A DNA stretch of 64,000 nucleotides from an uncultured Maribacter sp. (GCF_947500985.1 NZ_CANMTX010000004.1:124001-188000), one strand, 5' to 3'. Positions 25,992 through 34,088 are shown, counted from the first letter of the stretch. Made by a program: numbers and translations. The notes: a model not told the origin generated them from the letters alone.

Positions 25992-26384
25992 ATGCCAACA
26001 ATATTTACTAAGATTATAAATGGTGAAATTCCATGTTTCAAAGTAGCTGAAGATGAAAATTTCTTAGCTTTTTTAGATATCAACCCTAATGCAAAAGGGC
26101 ATACATTATGTATACCTAAAAAAGAGGTCAATAAAATTTTAGATTTAGATGAAGAAACCTATTTAGGGTTAATGTCATTTTCTAGAAAAGTAGGTAAGGC
26201 ATTAGAGAAGACAGTTGAGTGTAAGCGTGTAGGTATGTCGGTTATTGGTTTAGAAGTACCACATGTACATGTTCATTTAATACCTTTAAATGAAATGAAA
26301 GATGCTACTTTTCAACACAAAGTAAAGTTAAGCAACGAAGAGCTAAGTGATCTTGCTAAAGCGATCGGTTCTAAAATTGAATAG
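25992..26384 (+). CDS. HIT-family nucleotide hydrolase
   Basis: A 130-residue histidine-triad protein of the Hint/PKCI type. It begins MPTIFTKIINGEIPC, the family's usual opening, has the AFLDINPNAKGHTLCIPK block, and ends with the catalytic triad HVHVHLIPL (about residues 94-102), whose middle His is the nucleophile acting on nucleoside phosphoramidates or dinucleotides. The natural substrate is not known. It follows greA, a linkage often kept in Flavobacteriaceae, and overlaps the convergent zinc-ribbon gene by 14 bases. Confidence 0.94.
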   Translation: MPTIFTKIINGEIPCFKVAEDENFLAFLDINPNAKGHTLCIPKKEVNKILDLDEETYLGLMSFSRKVGKALEKTVECKRVGMSVIGLEVPHVHVHLIPLNEMKDATFQHKVKLSNEELSDLAKAIGSKIE

Positions 26385-26727
26385 CTCCAGAAATAAATAA
26401 GTATACTGCACCAGCTACCAACGCAATAAGAACCAAAATAAGGCTATAAAAAAGTAATGTTGGTTTAGATGATTTTTGAGCTGGTATAGCTGTTTTTTGA
26501 TAGTAGTTGAACATGCGTTCAATATCATCTGTCCAGGTTACCGGGTAAATTGTAGAATGGCAGGTATTGCAAACTAATTTATTACTTAGTTCACCAGTAA
26601 TTTTATGAAAGAAGCTTCCGTAAGTATGTTTTTGATAGAAAGTAAGATTTAAATCTTGATTAAAACATTCAGGACAGTTATTACTTAGATTGGCTTCCTT
26701 AATAACTTCTAATTTTTCCTTGGCCAT
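26371..26727 (-). CDS. Zinc-ribbon protein with C-terminal membrane anchor
   Basis: A 118-residue protein. Two cysteine pairs, CPEC (about 18-21) and CNTC (about 53-56), make a likely zinc ribbon, and the C-terminal helix (about 91-114, LLFYSLILVLIALVAGAVYLF) is a tail anchor. The N-terminal domain should therefore lie in the cytoplasm. I do not recognise a characterised family. It starts 2 bases after the stop of the upstream histidine kinase gene, so the two are almost certainly coexpressed. Confidence 0.75.
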   Translation of the reverse strand: MAKEKLEVIKEANLSNNCPECFNQDLNLTFYQKHTYGSFFHKITGELSNKLVCNTCHSTIYPVTWTDDIERMFNYYQKTAIPAQKSSKPTLLFYSLILVLIALVAGAVYLFISGAIQF

Positions 26728-26729
26728 AA

Positions 26730-27878
26730 TTAGTGAGACACTTTTAAAGAAATTTGCATTATAGTTCCTTCTTTGCCAGATGATAACACCTTTATTTTTC
26801 CATCGTGGTATTCTTCCACAATTCGCTTAACCAAAGAAAGTCCTAAGCCCCAACCTCTTTTTTTGGAGGTGAAACCGGGTGTAAATATACTATTATAGTT
26901 GCTTTTAGAAATACCATGACCCGTATCGGCTATTAAAATGTTCACAAATTTATTGTCTTGTACAATTTCTATAGCAATACTACCCTTGCCTCTCATAGCA
27001 TCAATTCCGTTTTTTACCAAATTTTCTATAGTCCAATTATATAACGAACTGTTCATCATAACAGGTAGGTGGTCCACCTTTGTGCTGAAAGAAAAGTGAA
27101 TAAGTTTAGAACTTCTTCGCTTTAAGTAATCAAAGGCATCTCGGGTTTCTTTTACAATATCACTTTCTTCAAGTTTTGGTAATGAACCAATTTTAGAAAA
27201 GCGCTCGGTTATGGTCTGTAATCGATCAATGTCTTTCTCGATTTCTTTGGTTATACTAGGGTTTATAGCTTCAGATTTTAAAAGTTCGTTCCATCCTAAA
27301 AGAGAAGAAAGGGGTGTACCAATTTGGTGTGCGGTTTCTTTGGCCATACCTGCCCATAGTTTATTCTGCTCTGAAGCTTTATTCGTTTTAAAAAGAAAAT
27401 AGATTACCGCTGCAAAAAGAAAAATAATAAGGAGCAGGGCAATCGGGTAAAATTTTAATTTGGTCAGCACATCAGAGTTGCCGTAATAAAGAGTCGCTAA
27501 ATGTTCCCCTTGTTGATCAATGGATATAGGTATATTTTCGTTTTTGAATTTTCTGAGTTGGCTTTGAATATATACCGAGTCTTTTGATTTGTTCGGCGGA
27601 AAGTTGTTTACCCGTATAGATTTATCTTTATTGATAAGGATCATTGGGGTAGAAGTATTGTTTTGAAAAACTTTTAAGTGAAGGCTTCCTAAATCTACAG
27701 TTTCTGAAGATTGTAAAAATTCTGATTGTGCAGTAGCCCAAATCTCCATTTTAAGGCGTTCTTCTTCCTTAAATTGTTTAAAAAAGCTATTGGTATTCCA
27801 TAAGATAAGACTCACTACTACGAAAGAGCCTATCAATAGAAAAATGTTGGAAATTTTGTTTTTAGGAATAAAGTTCAT
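26730..27878 (-). CDS. Membrane sensor histidine kinase without adjacent regulator
   Basis: A 382-residue kinase with two TM helices (about 10-29 and 140-162) enclosing a ~110-residue periplasmic part. The phospho-acceptor box is ETAHQIGTPLSSLLGW (His near residue 185), and the ATPase shows NLVKNGIDAM (N box), ADTGHGIS (G1) and GWGLGLSLVKRI (G2). No response regulator gene is adjacent; the downstream partner is the zinc-ribbon tail-anchored protein. Ligand unknown. Confidence 0.9.
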   Translation of the reverse strand: MNFIPKNKISNIFLLIGSFVVVSLILWNTNSFFKQFKEEERLKMEIWATAQSEFLQSSETVDLGSLHLKVFQNNTSTPMILINKDKSIRVNNFPPNKSKDSVYIQSQLRKFKNENIPISIDQQGEHLATLYYGNSDVLTKLKFYPIALLLIIFLFAAVIYFLFKTNKASEQNKLWAGMAKETAHQIGTPLSSLLGWNELLKSEAINPSITKEIEKDIDRLQTITERFSKIGSLPKLEESDIVKETRDAFDYLKRRSSKLIHFSFSTKVDHLPVMMNSSLYNWTIENLVKNGIDAMRGKGSIAIEIVQDNKFVNILIADTGHGISKSNYNSIFTPGFTSKKRGWGLGLSLVKRIVEEYHDGKIKVLSSGKEGTIMQISLKVSH

Positions 27879-27971
27879 CCAATAGTTATCTAATACTAAA
27901 GATAACCCTAATTGTGAATAATTGTTGTGCTGTTATCGTTGCACCATGTTTTATTACCGCATCATTTTATG

Positions 27972-27979
27972 TATTTTTG
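27972..27979 (+). promoter_or_regulatory. Promoter -7 box of the DUF3127 gene
   Basis: TATTTTTG matches TAnnTTTG, 26 bases before the ATG at 28005, the distance expected for a short leader. Confidence 0.5.
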
Positions 27980-28004
27980 GACTCTATTGTAAAAAGAGTT
28001 CAAG

Positions 28005-28382
28005 ATGGAAATAGAAGGTAAAGTAAAATTGATAGGAGAAACTCAAACTTTTGGGTCTAATGGGTTTAGAAAAAGAGAATTAGTTGTTACTACAGATGAG
28101 CAATATCCACAACACATCATGGTAGAATTTGTTCAGGATAAATGTGATTTATTGAATAGCTACGGTGTAGGGCAAGATGTAAAAGTGAGTATTAACCTAA
28201 GAGGTAGAGAATGGACAAATCCTCAGGGTCAAGTAAAGTACTTTAACTCTATTCAAGGATGGCGTATAGAAGGCGCATCTGCTGGAGCACCAGCTGGTGG
28301 TATGCCTCCGGTAGCACCAATGGAGGCTTTTGAGCCTGCAGATAATTTGAATGAAGAAGATCATGATGATCTTCCTTTCTAA
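28005..28382 (+). CDS. DUF3127 family OB-fold protein with SSB-like acidic tail
   Basis: A 125-residue protein. Residues 1 to about 88 form the DUF3127 domain (MEIEGKVKLIGETQTFGSNGF, INLRGREWTNPQGQVKYFNSIQGWRIE), an OB-like fold. Then come a Gly/Ala/Pro-rich linker (about 90-108) and an acidic end NEEDHDDLPF. That last layout - OB domain, low-complexity linker, DD-hydrophobic-PF tip - is the architecture of bacterial single-stranded-DNA-binding protein, where the tip recruits repair enzymes. DNA binding is inferred. It is a single gene with its own promoter and terminator. Confidence 0.85.
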   Translation: MEIEGKVKLIGETQTFGSNGFRKRELVVTTDEQYPQHIMVEFVQDKCDLLNSYGVGQDVKVSINLRGREWTNPQGQVKYFNSIQGWRIEGASAGAPAGGMPPVAPMEAFEPADNLNEEDHDDLPF

Positions 28383-28426
28383 GAATTGTAAAGAAATTTT
28401 ATAAAGAGTTATGTCTTTATAATAAG

Positions 28427-28466
28427 AAACTTGTTTAGCTTAAATAGTTAAACAAGTTTTTTTGTT
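28427..28466 (+). terminator. Terminator after the DUF3127 gene
   Basis: AAACTTGTTTA / TAAACAAGTTT perfect stem with an 11-base loop and T run. Confidence 0.88.
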
Positions 28467-28515
28467 TTATGACCTTTATTTATTTTGAGCGAAAATTAAA
28501 AAGCCACAAATAGTC

Positions 28516-29148
28516 ATGTATTTTTTGACAGATGAACTTATTTTTCCACCAGTAGATAGCGCTAATGTAGAGGGCTTGTTGGCTGTGGGCGGTGATCTCT
28601 CTCCAGAAAGACTGCTCTTGGCATACCAAAGTGGTATTTTTCCGTGGTTTGATAACGATTCTATTATTTTATGGTGGAGTCCGGATCCTCGAATGATCCT
28701 TTATCCAGAGCAAATTAAGATATCAAAAAGCATGAAGAAGGTGATTCGTAACAACCAGTTTCGATTAACTAAAAATACCTGTTTTAAAGAGGTTCTGGAG
28801 TATTGCTCATCTGTGCCTCGTGAAGGTCAAGACGGCACTTGGATCACCGATGAAATGAAAAATGCGTACATCGCTTTGCATGAAAGAGGCATTGCAAAAT
28901 CGTACGAAGTTTGGGAGGGCGACACTTTAGTTGGTGGTTTGTACGGGATAGACTTGGGTCATATATTCTGCGGAGAAAGTATGTTTAGTTTAACGTCAAA
29001 CGCATCAAAATTTGCTTTTATTAAACTGGCTCAAGAGCTACAAGAAAAAGAATATAGCATTATAGATTGTCAGTTGCATACTGACCATTTGGAAAGAATG
29101 GGAGCACAAGAAATTTCTAGAAAAGATTTTATTAAGATTTTAAAGTGA
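28516..29148 (+). CDS. aat: Leucyl/phenylalanyl-tRNA--protein transferase
   Basis: A 210-residue cytoplasmic enzyme that adds Leu or Phe from aminoacyl-tRNA to proteins with N-terminal Lys or Arg, marking them for ClpS/ClpAP degradation. Family landmarks are FPPVDSANVEGLLAVGGDLSPERL near the start, GIFPWFDNDSIILWWSPDPR (about 40-60), and the catalytic-region GGLYGIDLGHIFCGESMFS (about 140-158) with the DCQLHTDHLERMGA end. Length is normal. It overlaps the convergent DUF2490 gene by 9 bases. Confidence 0.97.
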   Translation: MYFLTDELIFPPVDSANVEGLLAVGGDLSPERLLLAYQSGIFPWFDNDSIILWWSPDPRMILYPEQIKISKSMKKVIRNNQFRLTKNTCFKEVLEYCSSVPREGQDGTWITDEMKNAYIALHERGIAKSYEVWEGDTLVGGLYGIDLGHIFCGESMFSLTSNASKFAFIKLAQELQEKEYSIIDCQLHTDHLERMGAQEISRKDFIKILK

Positions 29149-29835
29149 GATTACAAGGCTGTTCAAGAAAAAGAAAACATGTTCGGTACTTTCAGTGTAG
29201 TTCTCCATTCTAAACTGTATGCCTAATTGCGCTTTTAAATGTTGTGAAATAGACCAACCAATTTGAGAAGTAATTCTTTGGTCATACATCGGTTTTATAC
29301 TTTTGCCTATGCTCAATAATGATTCTGTGGTGGCAACTAAGTAGGGCTCGCCAATATCCATTTTTAAACCTTTTAAAGGTATGTCTACAGCGAAGCGATA
29401 TCTAAATCTATGAACAAGTTTAGAAGGTTGTACACGCTGCTCTACTCTAAATCTATTTCCAAAACGAATACTACTGGTTTTTTTAGTAATGTTGAATTGT
29501 TGGGTTAAGCGTAGTTCGTTTTCCTTTTTCTTTTCAAACGGTTCTCTAAAACGATATTGAATACCAAGGCCTATACTTTTATATGGGTCAAGGGTCAATG
29601 AAGAAAAGTGGGCAATTTCTATTTGGCGAATAGTTAGCTGTGTTTTTTGGTCATTGTACAGATAATTTCTGTTCGATAATGAGAAATTCTGTTTAAGTAG
29701 AGGTGTTACTTTATAGTTGAAAGCAACTTCTGGCTCCCAGTAGGCGATGGTACTATCTTGCGATTGCAGGTTATACGAACCTATAAACACAACAAGATAA
29801 AAAATCAGTTGGCCCCTAGTAAAGTACGTGGTCAT
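29140..29835 (-). CDS. DUF2490 family outer-membrane beta-barrel protein
   Basis: A 231-residue exported protein; a hydrophobic N-terminus (LIFYLVVFIGSYNLQSQ) serves as signal peptide. The mature part is made of alternating amphipathic strands (for example SIGLGIQYRFREPF and SSIRFGNRFRVEQRVQ), matching DUF2490, a family of small barrels of unknown function. The last residues FFFLNSLVISL are a plausible final strand. Its start lies 20 bases inside the upstream gene, so the pair is translationally coupled. Confidence 0.83.
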   Translation of the reverse strand: MTTYFTRGQLIFYLVVFIGSYNLQSQDSTIAYWEPEVAFNYKVTPLLKQNFSLSNRNYLYNDQKTQLTIRQIEIAHFSSLTLDPYKSIGLGIQYRFREPFEKKKENELRLTQQFNITKKTSSIRFGNRFRVEQRVQPSKLVHRFRYRFAVDIPLKGLKMDIGEPYLVATTESLLSIGKSIKPMYDQRITSQIGWSISQHLKAQLGIQFRMENYTESTEHVFFFLNSLVISL

Positions 29836-30403
29836 AATTAGTAGGAAGAGATGTTCTTATTTGTTTAAAATTACCATCTGCATCAAACAAGATTTCGTAA
29901 TCTAAATACCCTTCTTCTTTTCTGCCTACAATAACAATTTCATAATTGTTATAAGGTAAAATGAGGTTTTGAAAGGCATTTTTAAACGTTTCTTCTATAG
30001 TGTCACTATTTGAAGGATATTGCTGTTGTAGTCTTTTTATTCTGTATTTGATGAAATTATTGTTCAAATAGATTTCCATATTTGTATAAGTGTCATTAGG
30101 TATATCAGCAGTTTTTATCAGTATTTCAATATCTTCTAGTAATCCATCCTTGTCGAATTCTATACTATACCATAGTTTGTCTTTTTTAAGTTTTGCCTCA
30201 TAACTGATTTTTATACTATCGGTTTCTTTATAAAATTTTATGCGCTTAAAATCGGTTATATTCTCCTCAATAGTTGCGATGGCTTCAGCAGGAAATTGCG
30301 ACTTAAGAATACGATGCTCCCTTTCATATTTGTATTGAGAATGACCCAACTGAAAACAGCATAGAAAAGCAGTGAGTGTTATTTTTATAAGATTATTTTT
30401 CAT
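29816..30403 (-). CDS. Secreted protein of unknown function, possibly PepSY-like
   Basis: A 195-residue protein with a signal peptide (about 1-22, ending QLGHS). I do not recognise it with certainty. It contains two similar alpha-beta units: one around KISYEAKLKKDKLWYSIEFDKDGLLEDIEI and one around IVGRKEEGYLDYEILFDADGNFKQIR. The helix-strand-strand order ending in FDxDGxxxxI resembles PepSY-like domains. It overlaps the DUF2490 barrel gene by 20 bases, so the two probably act together at the outer membrane. Confidence 0.6.
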   Translation of the reverse strand: MKNNLIKITLTAFLCCFQLGHSQYKYEREHRILKSQFPAEAIATIEENITDFKRIKFYKETDSIKISYEAKLKKDKLWYSIEFDKDGLLEDIEILIKTADIPNDTYTNMEIYLNNNFIKYRIKRLQQQYPSNSDTIEETFKNAFQNLILPYNNYEIVIVGRKEEGYLDYEILFDADGNFKQIRTSLPTNYDHVLY

Positions 30404-30424
30404 ATCAATTGTTATTGGCTTTGG

Positions 30425-30988
30425 CTATACTTCGTTGTATCTGAAACAATTTATCTGATGGTCGTTTACCATACCGGTAGCCTGCATGAATGCATAGATG
30501 ATAGTACTGCCTACAAATTTGAATCCGCGTTTTTTTAGGTCTTTACTGATAGTGTCAGAAATTGGGGTATTCGCTGGAGCCTCTTTGTAGTTTATCACCT
30601 CGTTTTTAATGGGCTCATTATCTACAAAGTTCCAAATATAGTTACTGAAAGTACCAAACTCTTTTTGAATTTCTAGGTATGCTATGGCATTCGTCACTGT
30701 AGCACGAACTTTTAATTTGTTTCTGATAATACCTTCATCCTGTAATAAAGATAAGATTTTGGTTTCTGGATATTTTGCAATTTTCTTGTAATCGAAATGA
30801 TCAAACGCTACCCTAAAGTTCTCTCTTCTTTTTAAAATGGTAATCCAGCTTAAACCAGCTTGAAACGTTTCTAGTACTAAAAATTCAAACAAAAGTTCAT
30901 CATCTTTTACAGGAACACCCCATTCTTGATCGTGATAAGCTTCGTAAAGCGAATCTCCTTTGCACCAGCCACATCTATTTTTATCCAT
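30425..30988 (-). CDS. tag: DNA-3-methyladenine glycosylase I
   Basis: A 187-residue base-excision repair enzyme that removes 3-methyladenine. It has the N-terminal RCGWCKGDSLYEAYHDQEWG with the first zinc ligand Cys, the LLFEFLVLETFQAGLSWITILKRR helix-hairpin region, and the C-terminal zinc ligands in GMVNDHQINCFRY. Length fits the family. It stands 21 bases upstream of the secreted gene on the same strand and may be cotranscribed with it, though the functions are unrelated. Confidence 0.97.
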   Translation of the reverse strand: MDKNRCGWCKGDSLYEAYHDQEWGVPVKDDELLFEFLVLETFQAGLSWITILKRRENFRVAFDHFDYKKIAKYPETKILSLLQDEGIIRNKLKVRATVTNAIAYLEIQKEFGTFSNYIWNFVDNEPIKNEVINYKEAPANTPISDTISKDLKKRGFKFVGSTIIYAFMQATGMVNDHQINCFRYNEV

Positions 30989-31023
30989 AGATTAAAAGTA
31001 CTATATAATGGCTTGTTGTCAAA

Positions 31024-31986
31024 TTAAAAACAATTAACTATAGCTAAATATAACGGCATGCCTATAGTTATGTTAAATGGAAAAGTAATTGCCAGCGCCA
31101 TGGGTAGGTATAAGCTTGGGTTTGCTTTAGGAGCCGCTAAGCGCATTGCTGCAGGTACCGCTATATAAGAAGCACTTGCCGCTAAAATGGCGAATAAAAA
31201 ACGATTTCCAATACTTTCGGTAAAGGCTAAACTAACTACTGCAACGATGCTGCCATTTATAAGCGGTATTATGATGGCAAAGAGAAATGCGAACCATCCT
31301 TTTTTAATAAAATCAGCTAATTTTTTACCACTGGTTATACCCATATCTAAAAGGAAAACAGCTAAAAAGCCTTTGAAGATATCTGTAGTAAAAGGTTCTA
31401 TACCCCTGGCATGTTGATCACTGGCCAAAAAACCAATAATTAAACTTCCAATAATTAATATTACACTTCCGTTGGTTAGAGAGTGTCTTACTACATTGGG
31501 CAGAGAGATTTTATTTTCTTTATTTTTTTGAAAATAAGACATAAGTAGCACCCCGATAATAATTGACGGAGCTTCCATTAGTGCCATAACAGCGACCATA
31601 TGTCCACCAAATTCTATTTGTTCCATTTCGAGAAATGAAACTGCGGTGACAAAAGTTACGGCGCTTACAGAACCGTACGATGCCGCTATCGCACCAGAGT
31701 TGGCAACGCTAAATTTTCTTCTTAAGACAAAATAGGTGTATATAGGTACGAAAAGGGCTAAAAAAACACCGAATAACAAAGACCATAAAATTTCTATATC
31801 TAAAGCGCTATGAGAAAGTTCTAGACCGCCTTTAAAACCGATGGAGAACATTAAATAAAGGGAAATAAACTTTGATGAATTTGGTGGAATTTCTAAGTCA
31901 CTTTTTAATTGAACTGCAATAACACCTAAAAAGAAAAAGAGCAGAGCGGGGTTGGTCAGGTTATCTAACAGTAAATGTAAATCCAT
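31024..31986 (-). CDS. SbtA-type sodium-dependent bicarbonate permease
   Basis: A 320-residue inner-membrane protein with about ten helices in two inverted halves. The opening LLLDNLTNPALLFFFLGVIAVQLKSDLEIP, the SLYLMFSIGFKGGLELS segment and AILAASASYIAVPAAMRLA near the C-terminus are characteristic of SbtA, which brings bicarbonate in with sodium. In heterotrophic flavobacteria such a carrier would feed anaplerotic carboxylation rather than photosynthesis. A perfect 11-base inverted repeat lies just upstream (32012-32056). A LysR regulator and a CutA/PII-like gene are close by. Confidence 0.88.
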   Translation of the reverse strand: MDLHLLLDNLTNPALLFFFLGVIAVQLKSDLEIPPNSSKFISLYLMFSIGFKGGLELSHSALDIEILWSLLFGVFLALFVPIYTYFVLRRKFSVANSGAIAASYGSVSAVTFVTAVSFLEMEQIEFGGHMVAVMALMEAPSIIIGVLLMSYFQKNKENKISLPNVVRHSLTNGSVILIIGSLIIGFLASDQHARGIEPFTTDIFKGFLAVFLLDMGITSGKKLADFIKKGWFAFLFAIIIPLINGSIVAVVSLAFTESIGNRFLFAILAASASYIAVPAAMRLAAPKANPSLYLPMALAITFPFNITIGMPLYLAIVNCF

Positions 31987-32011
31987 AAATATTTATTTAG
32001 TAAGGCTGGTT

Positions 32012-32056
32012 TAAGGGAGTTTGGTGTAAAATATGTGATAACTGAAAACTCCCTTA
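32012..32056 (-). repeat. 11-base inverted repeat in the sbtA leader region
   Basis: TAAGGGAGTTT (32012-32022) and AAACTCCCTTA (32046-32056) pair perfectly around a 23-base loop. The site sits between the small membrane-protein gene and the permease gene on the minus strand. It could be a terminator lacking a clear T run, an RNA structure in the leader, or a protein site. Confidence 0.55.
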
Positions 32057-32091
32057 TTTCTATGTAATAGATGAGTTGAATTAACTACTAA

Positions 32092-32256
32092 TTATTTGTC
32101 GTTAGCTCTAGTATTAATAAACATGATTAAAGATATAATGCCACATGAAATTAATAGTTGATTTAAAAAGAGACCATTGTTTGTATAGGATGCAAGAATT
32201 AATAGCGCCATCATTAAAAATGTTACTATTCTAGAGAGGTTTGCTTTTTTGTACAT
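32092..32256 (-). CDS. Small two-helix membrane protein (54 residues)
   Basis: A short ORF starting MYKKANLSRIVTFLMMALLI and ending INTRANDK, with two hydrophobic stretches (about 9-24 and 30-48) and a short polar turn. Its start is 25 bases after the stop of the 104-residue gene on the same strand and there is no other gene here, which supports it being real. I know no family. It may be an accessory of the neighbouring bicarbonate permease, but that is only positional. Confidence 0.6.
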   Translation of the reverse strand: MYKKANLSRIVTFLMMALLILASYTNNGLFLNQLLISCGIISLIMFINTRANDK

Positions 32257-32281
32257 ATCTTTTTTTTAATTCAAGAATTAT

Positions 32282-32596
32282 TTAGTCGTTTATAGAGATT
32301 TCTAAAACACCGTTAATTTTAATCGTTACATTTTTATTGTATTTATCTTTTAAAAATTCTTTGGAAATCAGTTTATCTTTTTCTAGTTGATTAATTCTAC
32401 CATCTGGGTATTTCGTATTTGATCCAGAATATCCTTCGCAAAGAGTAAGGCGCTGTAATTTGTGAAAATTTATTTTTTCATTGATTAGATTTTGTATAAT
32501 GTCATTTGCCTCAGAAACTGTAAAGACACCATCTACAAGTTGAATTTTCTGTTTAGTACTTGTTGTACTTACCGGATTTTTAGCTTCTACTTTCAT
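32282..32596 (-). CDS. Conserved-looking small protein of unknown function
   Basis: A 104-residue soluble protein without signal peptide or membrane helix. It has a Thr/Lys-rich start, a helix (SEANDIIQNLINEKINFHKLQ) and a terminal strand pair around NVTIKINGVLEISIND. I do not recognise a family. It is the first gene of the minus-strand group leading to the 54-residue membrane protein and then the SbtA-type permease, and it is divergent from the LysR gene with a 96-base shared promoter region. Confidence 0.6.
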   Translation of the reverse strand: MKVEAKNPVSTTSTKQKIQLVDGVFTVSEANDIIQNLINEKINFHKLQRLTLCEGYSGSNTKYPDGRINQLEKDKLISKEFLKDKYNKNVTIKINGVLEISIND

Positions 32597-32692
32597 AATT
32601 TTAGTTTATATTTTTTATTACGACTGCAAATCTTATATTTTTAATTCATTAAATTTTATTTATATTTATTATGATATACATAAAAATATTTT

Positions 32693-33616
32693 ATGAATTA
32701 CACATTACATCAGTTAAAAATTTTTCTTAAAGTAAATGAAAATCAAAGTATTACAAAGGCTTCAGAAGAGTTGCATTTAACACAGCCTGCAGTATCAATT
32801 CAGCTTAAAAATTTTCAAGATCAATTCTCGATTCCCTTAACTGAGGTGGTTGGAAGAAAGCTTTATGTAACAGATTTTGGAAAAGAAATTGCAGTTGCCG
32901 CTAAAAAAATACTCAATGAAGTTGATGCCATTAACTATAAAACACTTTCTTATAAGGGTGAATTAGTAGGTAGATTAAAATTTTCGGTTGTCTCTACCGG
33001 TAAGTACGTAATACCCTATATGCTCTCTAATTTTTCTCATCAAAACAAGGGTGTCGATTTAGTAATAGACGTTACGAATAAGGTGCAAGTAATCGAAAGT
33101 TTAGAGTTGAATACAGTAGATTTTGCTATGGTATCCGTTTTGCCAAAGAAATTAAAGGTAGAACGTGTAGAGCTCATGCAAAATAAATTGTATTTGATTG
33201 CTGGTAAAAAAGGCTTGTCGAACAAAGGTCTCTCTCGAAAGAAAATTTTTGAACAATCACCATTAATTTATAGAGAAGCCGGTTCGGCAACAAGGGCTGC
33301 AATGGAGAATTTTATAATTAAGAACAAATTTGAAGTTCGAAAGAAAATTGAGCTTACCTCAAATGAAGCTGTCAAACAAGCTGTAATTGCAGGCTTGGGT
33401 TTTTCGATTATGCCAATAATAGGGTTGAAAAATGAGCTTAGAAATAATGATGTACAGATAATTCCTATCAAGGGACTTCCAATACGTACAAATTGGAATT
33501 TAATTTGGCTTAAATCTAAAAACCTATCACCTTCCGCATTGGCGTTTTTAGAATATTTAAAAGATGATAAGAGTCAAGTAATGAAAGAAAATTTTGATTG
33601 GATAGATGCTTATTGA
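32693..33616 (+). CDS. LysR-family transcription regulator
   Basis: A 307-residue regulator with an N-terminal winged HTH (YTLHQLKIFLKVNENQSITKA and HLTQPAVSIQLKNF) and a periplasmic-binding-like effector domain from about residue 90. The long form of the first helix and the effector-domain pattern resemble CbbR/CcmR/CysB-type regulators that respond to carbon metabolites. It is divergent from the small genes leading to the SbtA-type permease, the classical LysR arrangement, so it probably controls that group. The AT-rich intergenic region holds a T-N11-A-like palindrome only weakly. Confidence 0.93.
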   Translation: MNYTLHQLKIFLKVNENQSITKASEELHLTQPAVSIQLKNFQDQFSIPLTEVVGRKLYVTDFGKEIAVAAKKILNEVDAINYKTLSYKGELVGRLKFSVVSTGKYVIPYMLSNFSHQNKGVDLVIDVTNKVQVIESLELNTVDFAMVSVLPKKLKVERVELMQNKLYLIAGKKGLSNKGLSRKKIFEQSPLIYREAGSATRAAMENFIIKNKFEVRKKIELTSNEAVKQAVIAGLGFSIMPIIGLKNELRNNDVQIIPIKGLPIRTNWNLIWLKSKNLSPSALAFLEYLKDDKSQVMKENFDWIDAY

Positions 33617-33622
33617 ACAGGG

Positions 33623-33940
33623 CTATACTTTTGCTGTTTGATCTCTTAGCGCTTGTATCTGTTCTTCATCCATGTAAATAATGGGTACAGCATAAAGTAA
33701 GGGCATATTTTCTGTATAGTTAGCTCTTAATTTCTTATTGATGGTGCTAAACAACAGCGCCTTTGTTTTTCCGTCAATAATAGTTTGTTTTTCAAAATTA
33801 ACTTCACATGTAATCGAACTTTTTCTAAATACCTTTTTGGTAGTAAGGCTTGCGCTGTAAATTAAATTTTCAGCCAATAGTAGTTCGGCAATTTCTCTTG
33901 CCTGTTTTTTGGTCTTTACAATGATATGTACTAAAATCAT
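33623..33940 (-). CDS. CutA1/PII-like small protein
   Basis: A 105-residue protein with a ferredoxin-like beta-alpha-beta layout: strand LVHIIVKTKKQAREIAELLLAENLIYSASL, a central hairpin, KTKALLFSTINKKLRANYTENMPLLYAVPI, and an end helix. The segment KTKALL ... MPLLYAVPI corresponds to the KT ... P-I/V motif of CutA1, whose trimer fold is shared with PII signal proteins. The usual metal-site residues are not clear, so a divergent family member is likely. It converges on the LysR gene beside the SbtA-type permease; cyanobacterial SbtA is controlled by the PII-like SbtB. Confidence 0.6.
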   Translation of the reverse strand: MILVHIIVKTKKQAREIAELLLAENLIYSASLTTKKVFRKSSITCEVNFEKQTIIDGKTKALLFSTINKKLRANYTENMPLLYAVPIIYMDEEQIQALRDQTAKV

Positions 33941-34088
33941 GATATATAATATTTAAGCATTAGATTAATTGTAAATAAGAATTATAAACCTCCCTGTAAA
34001 ACATCTTAAATTACTAATTAGCCGCAAATTAGAATGTATTACTTTTATAAATAAATGTTAAACTATTATAATATGATAGCAATACTAT

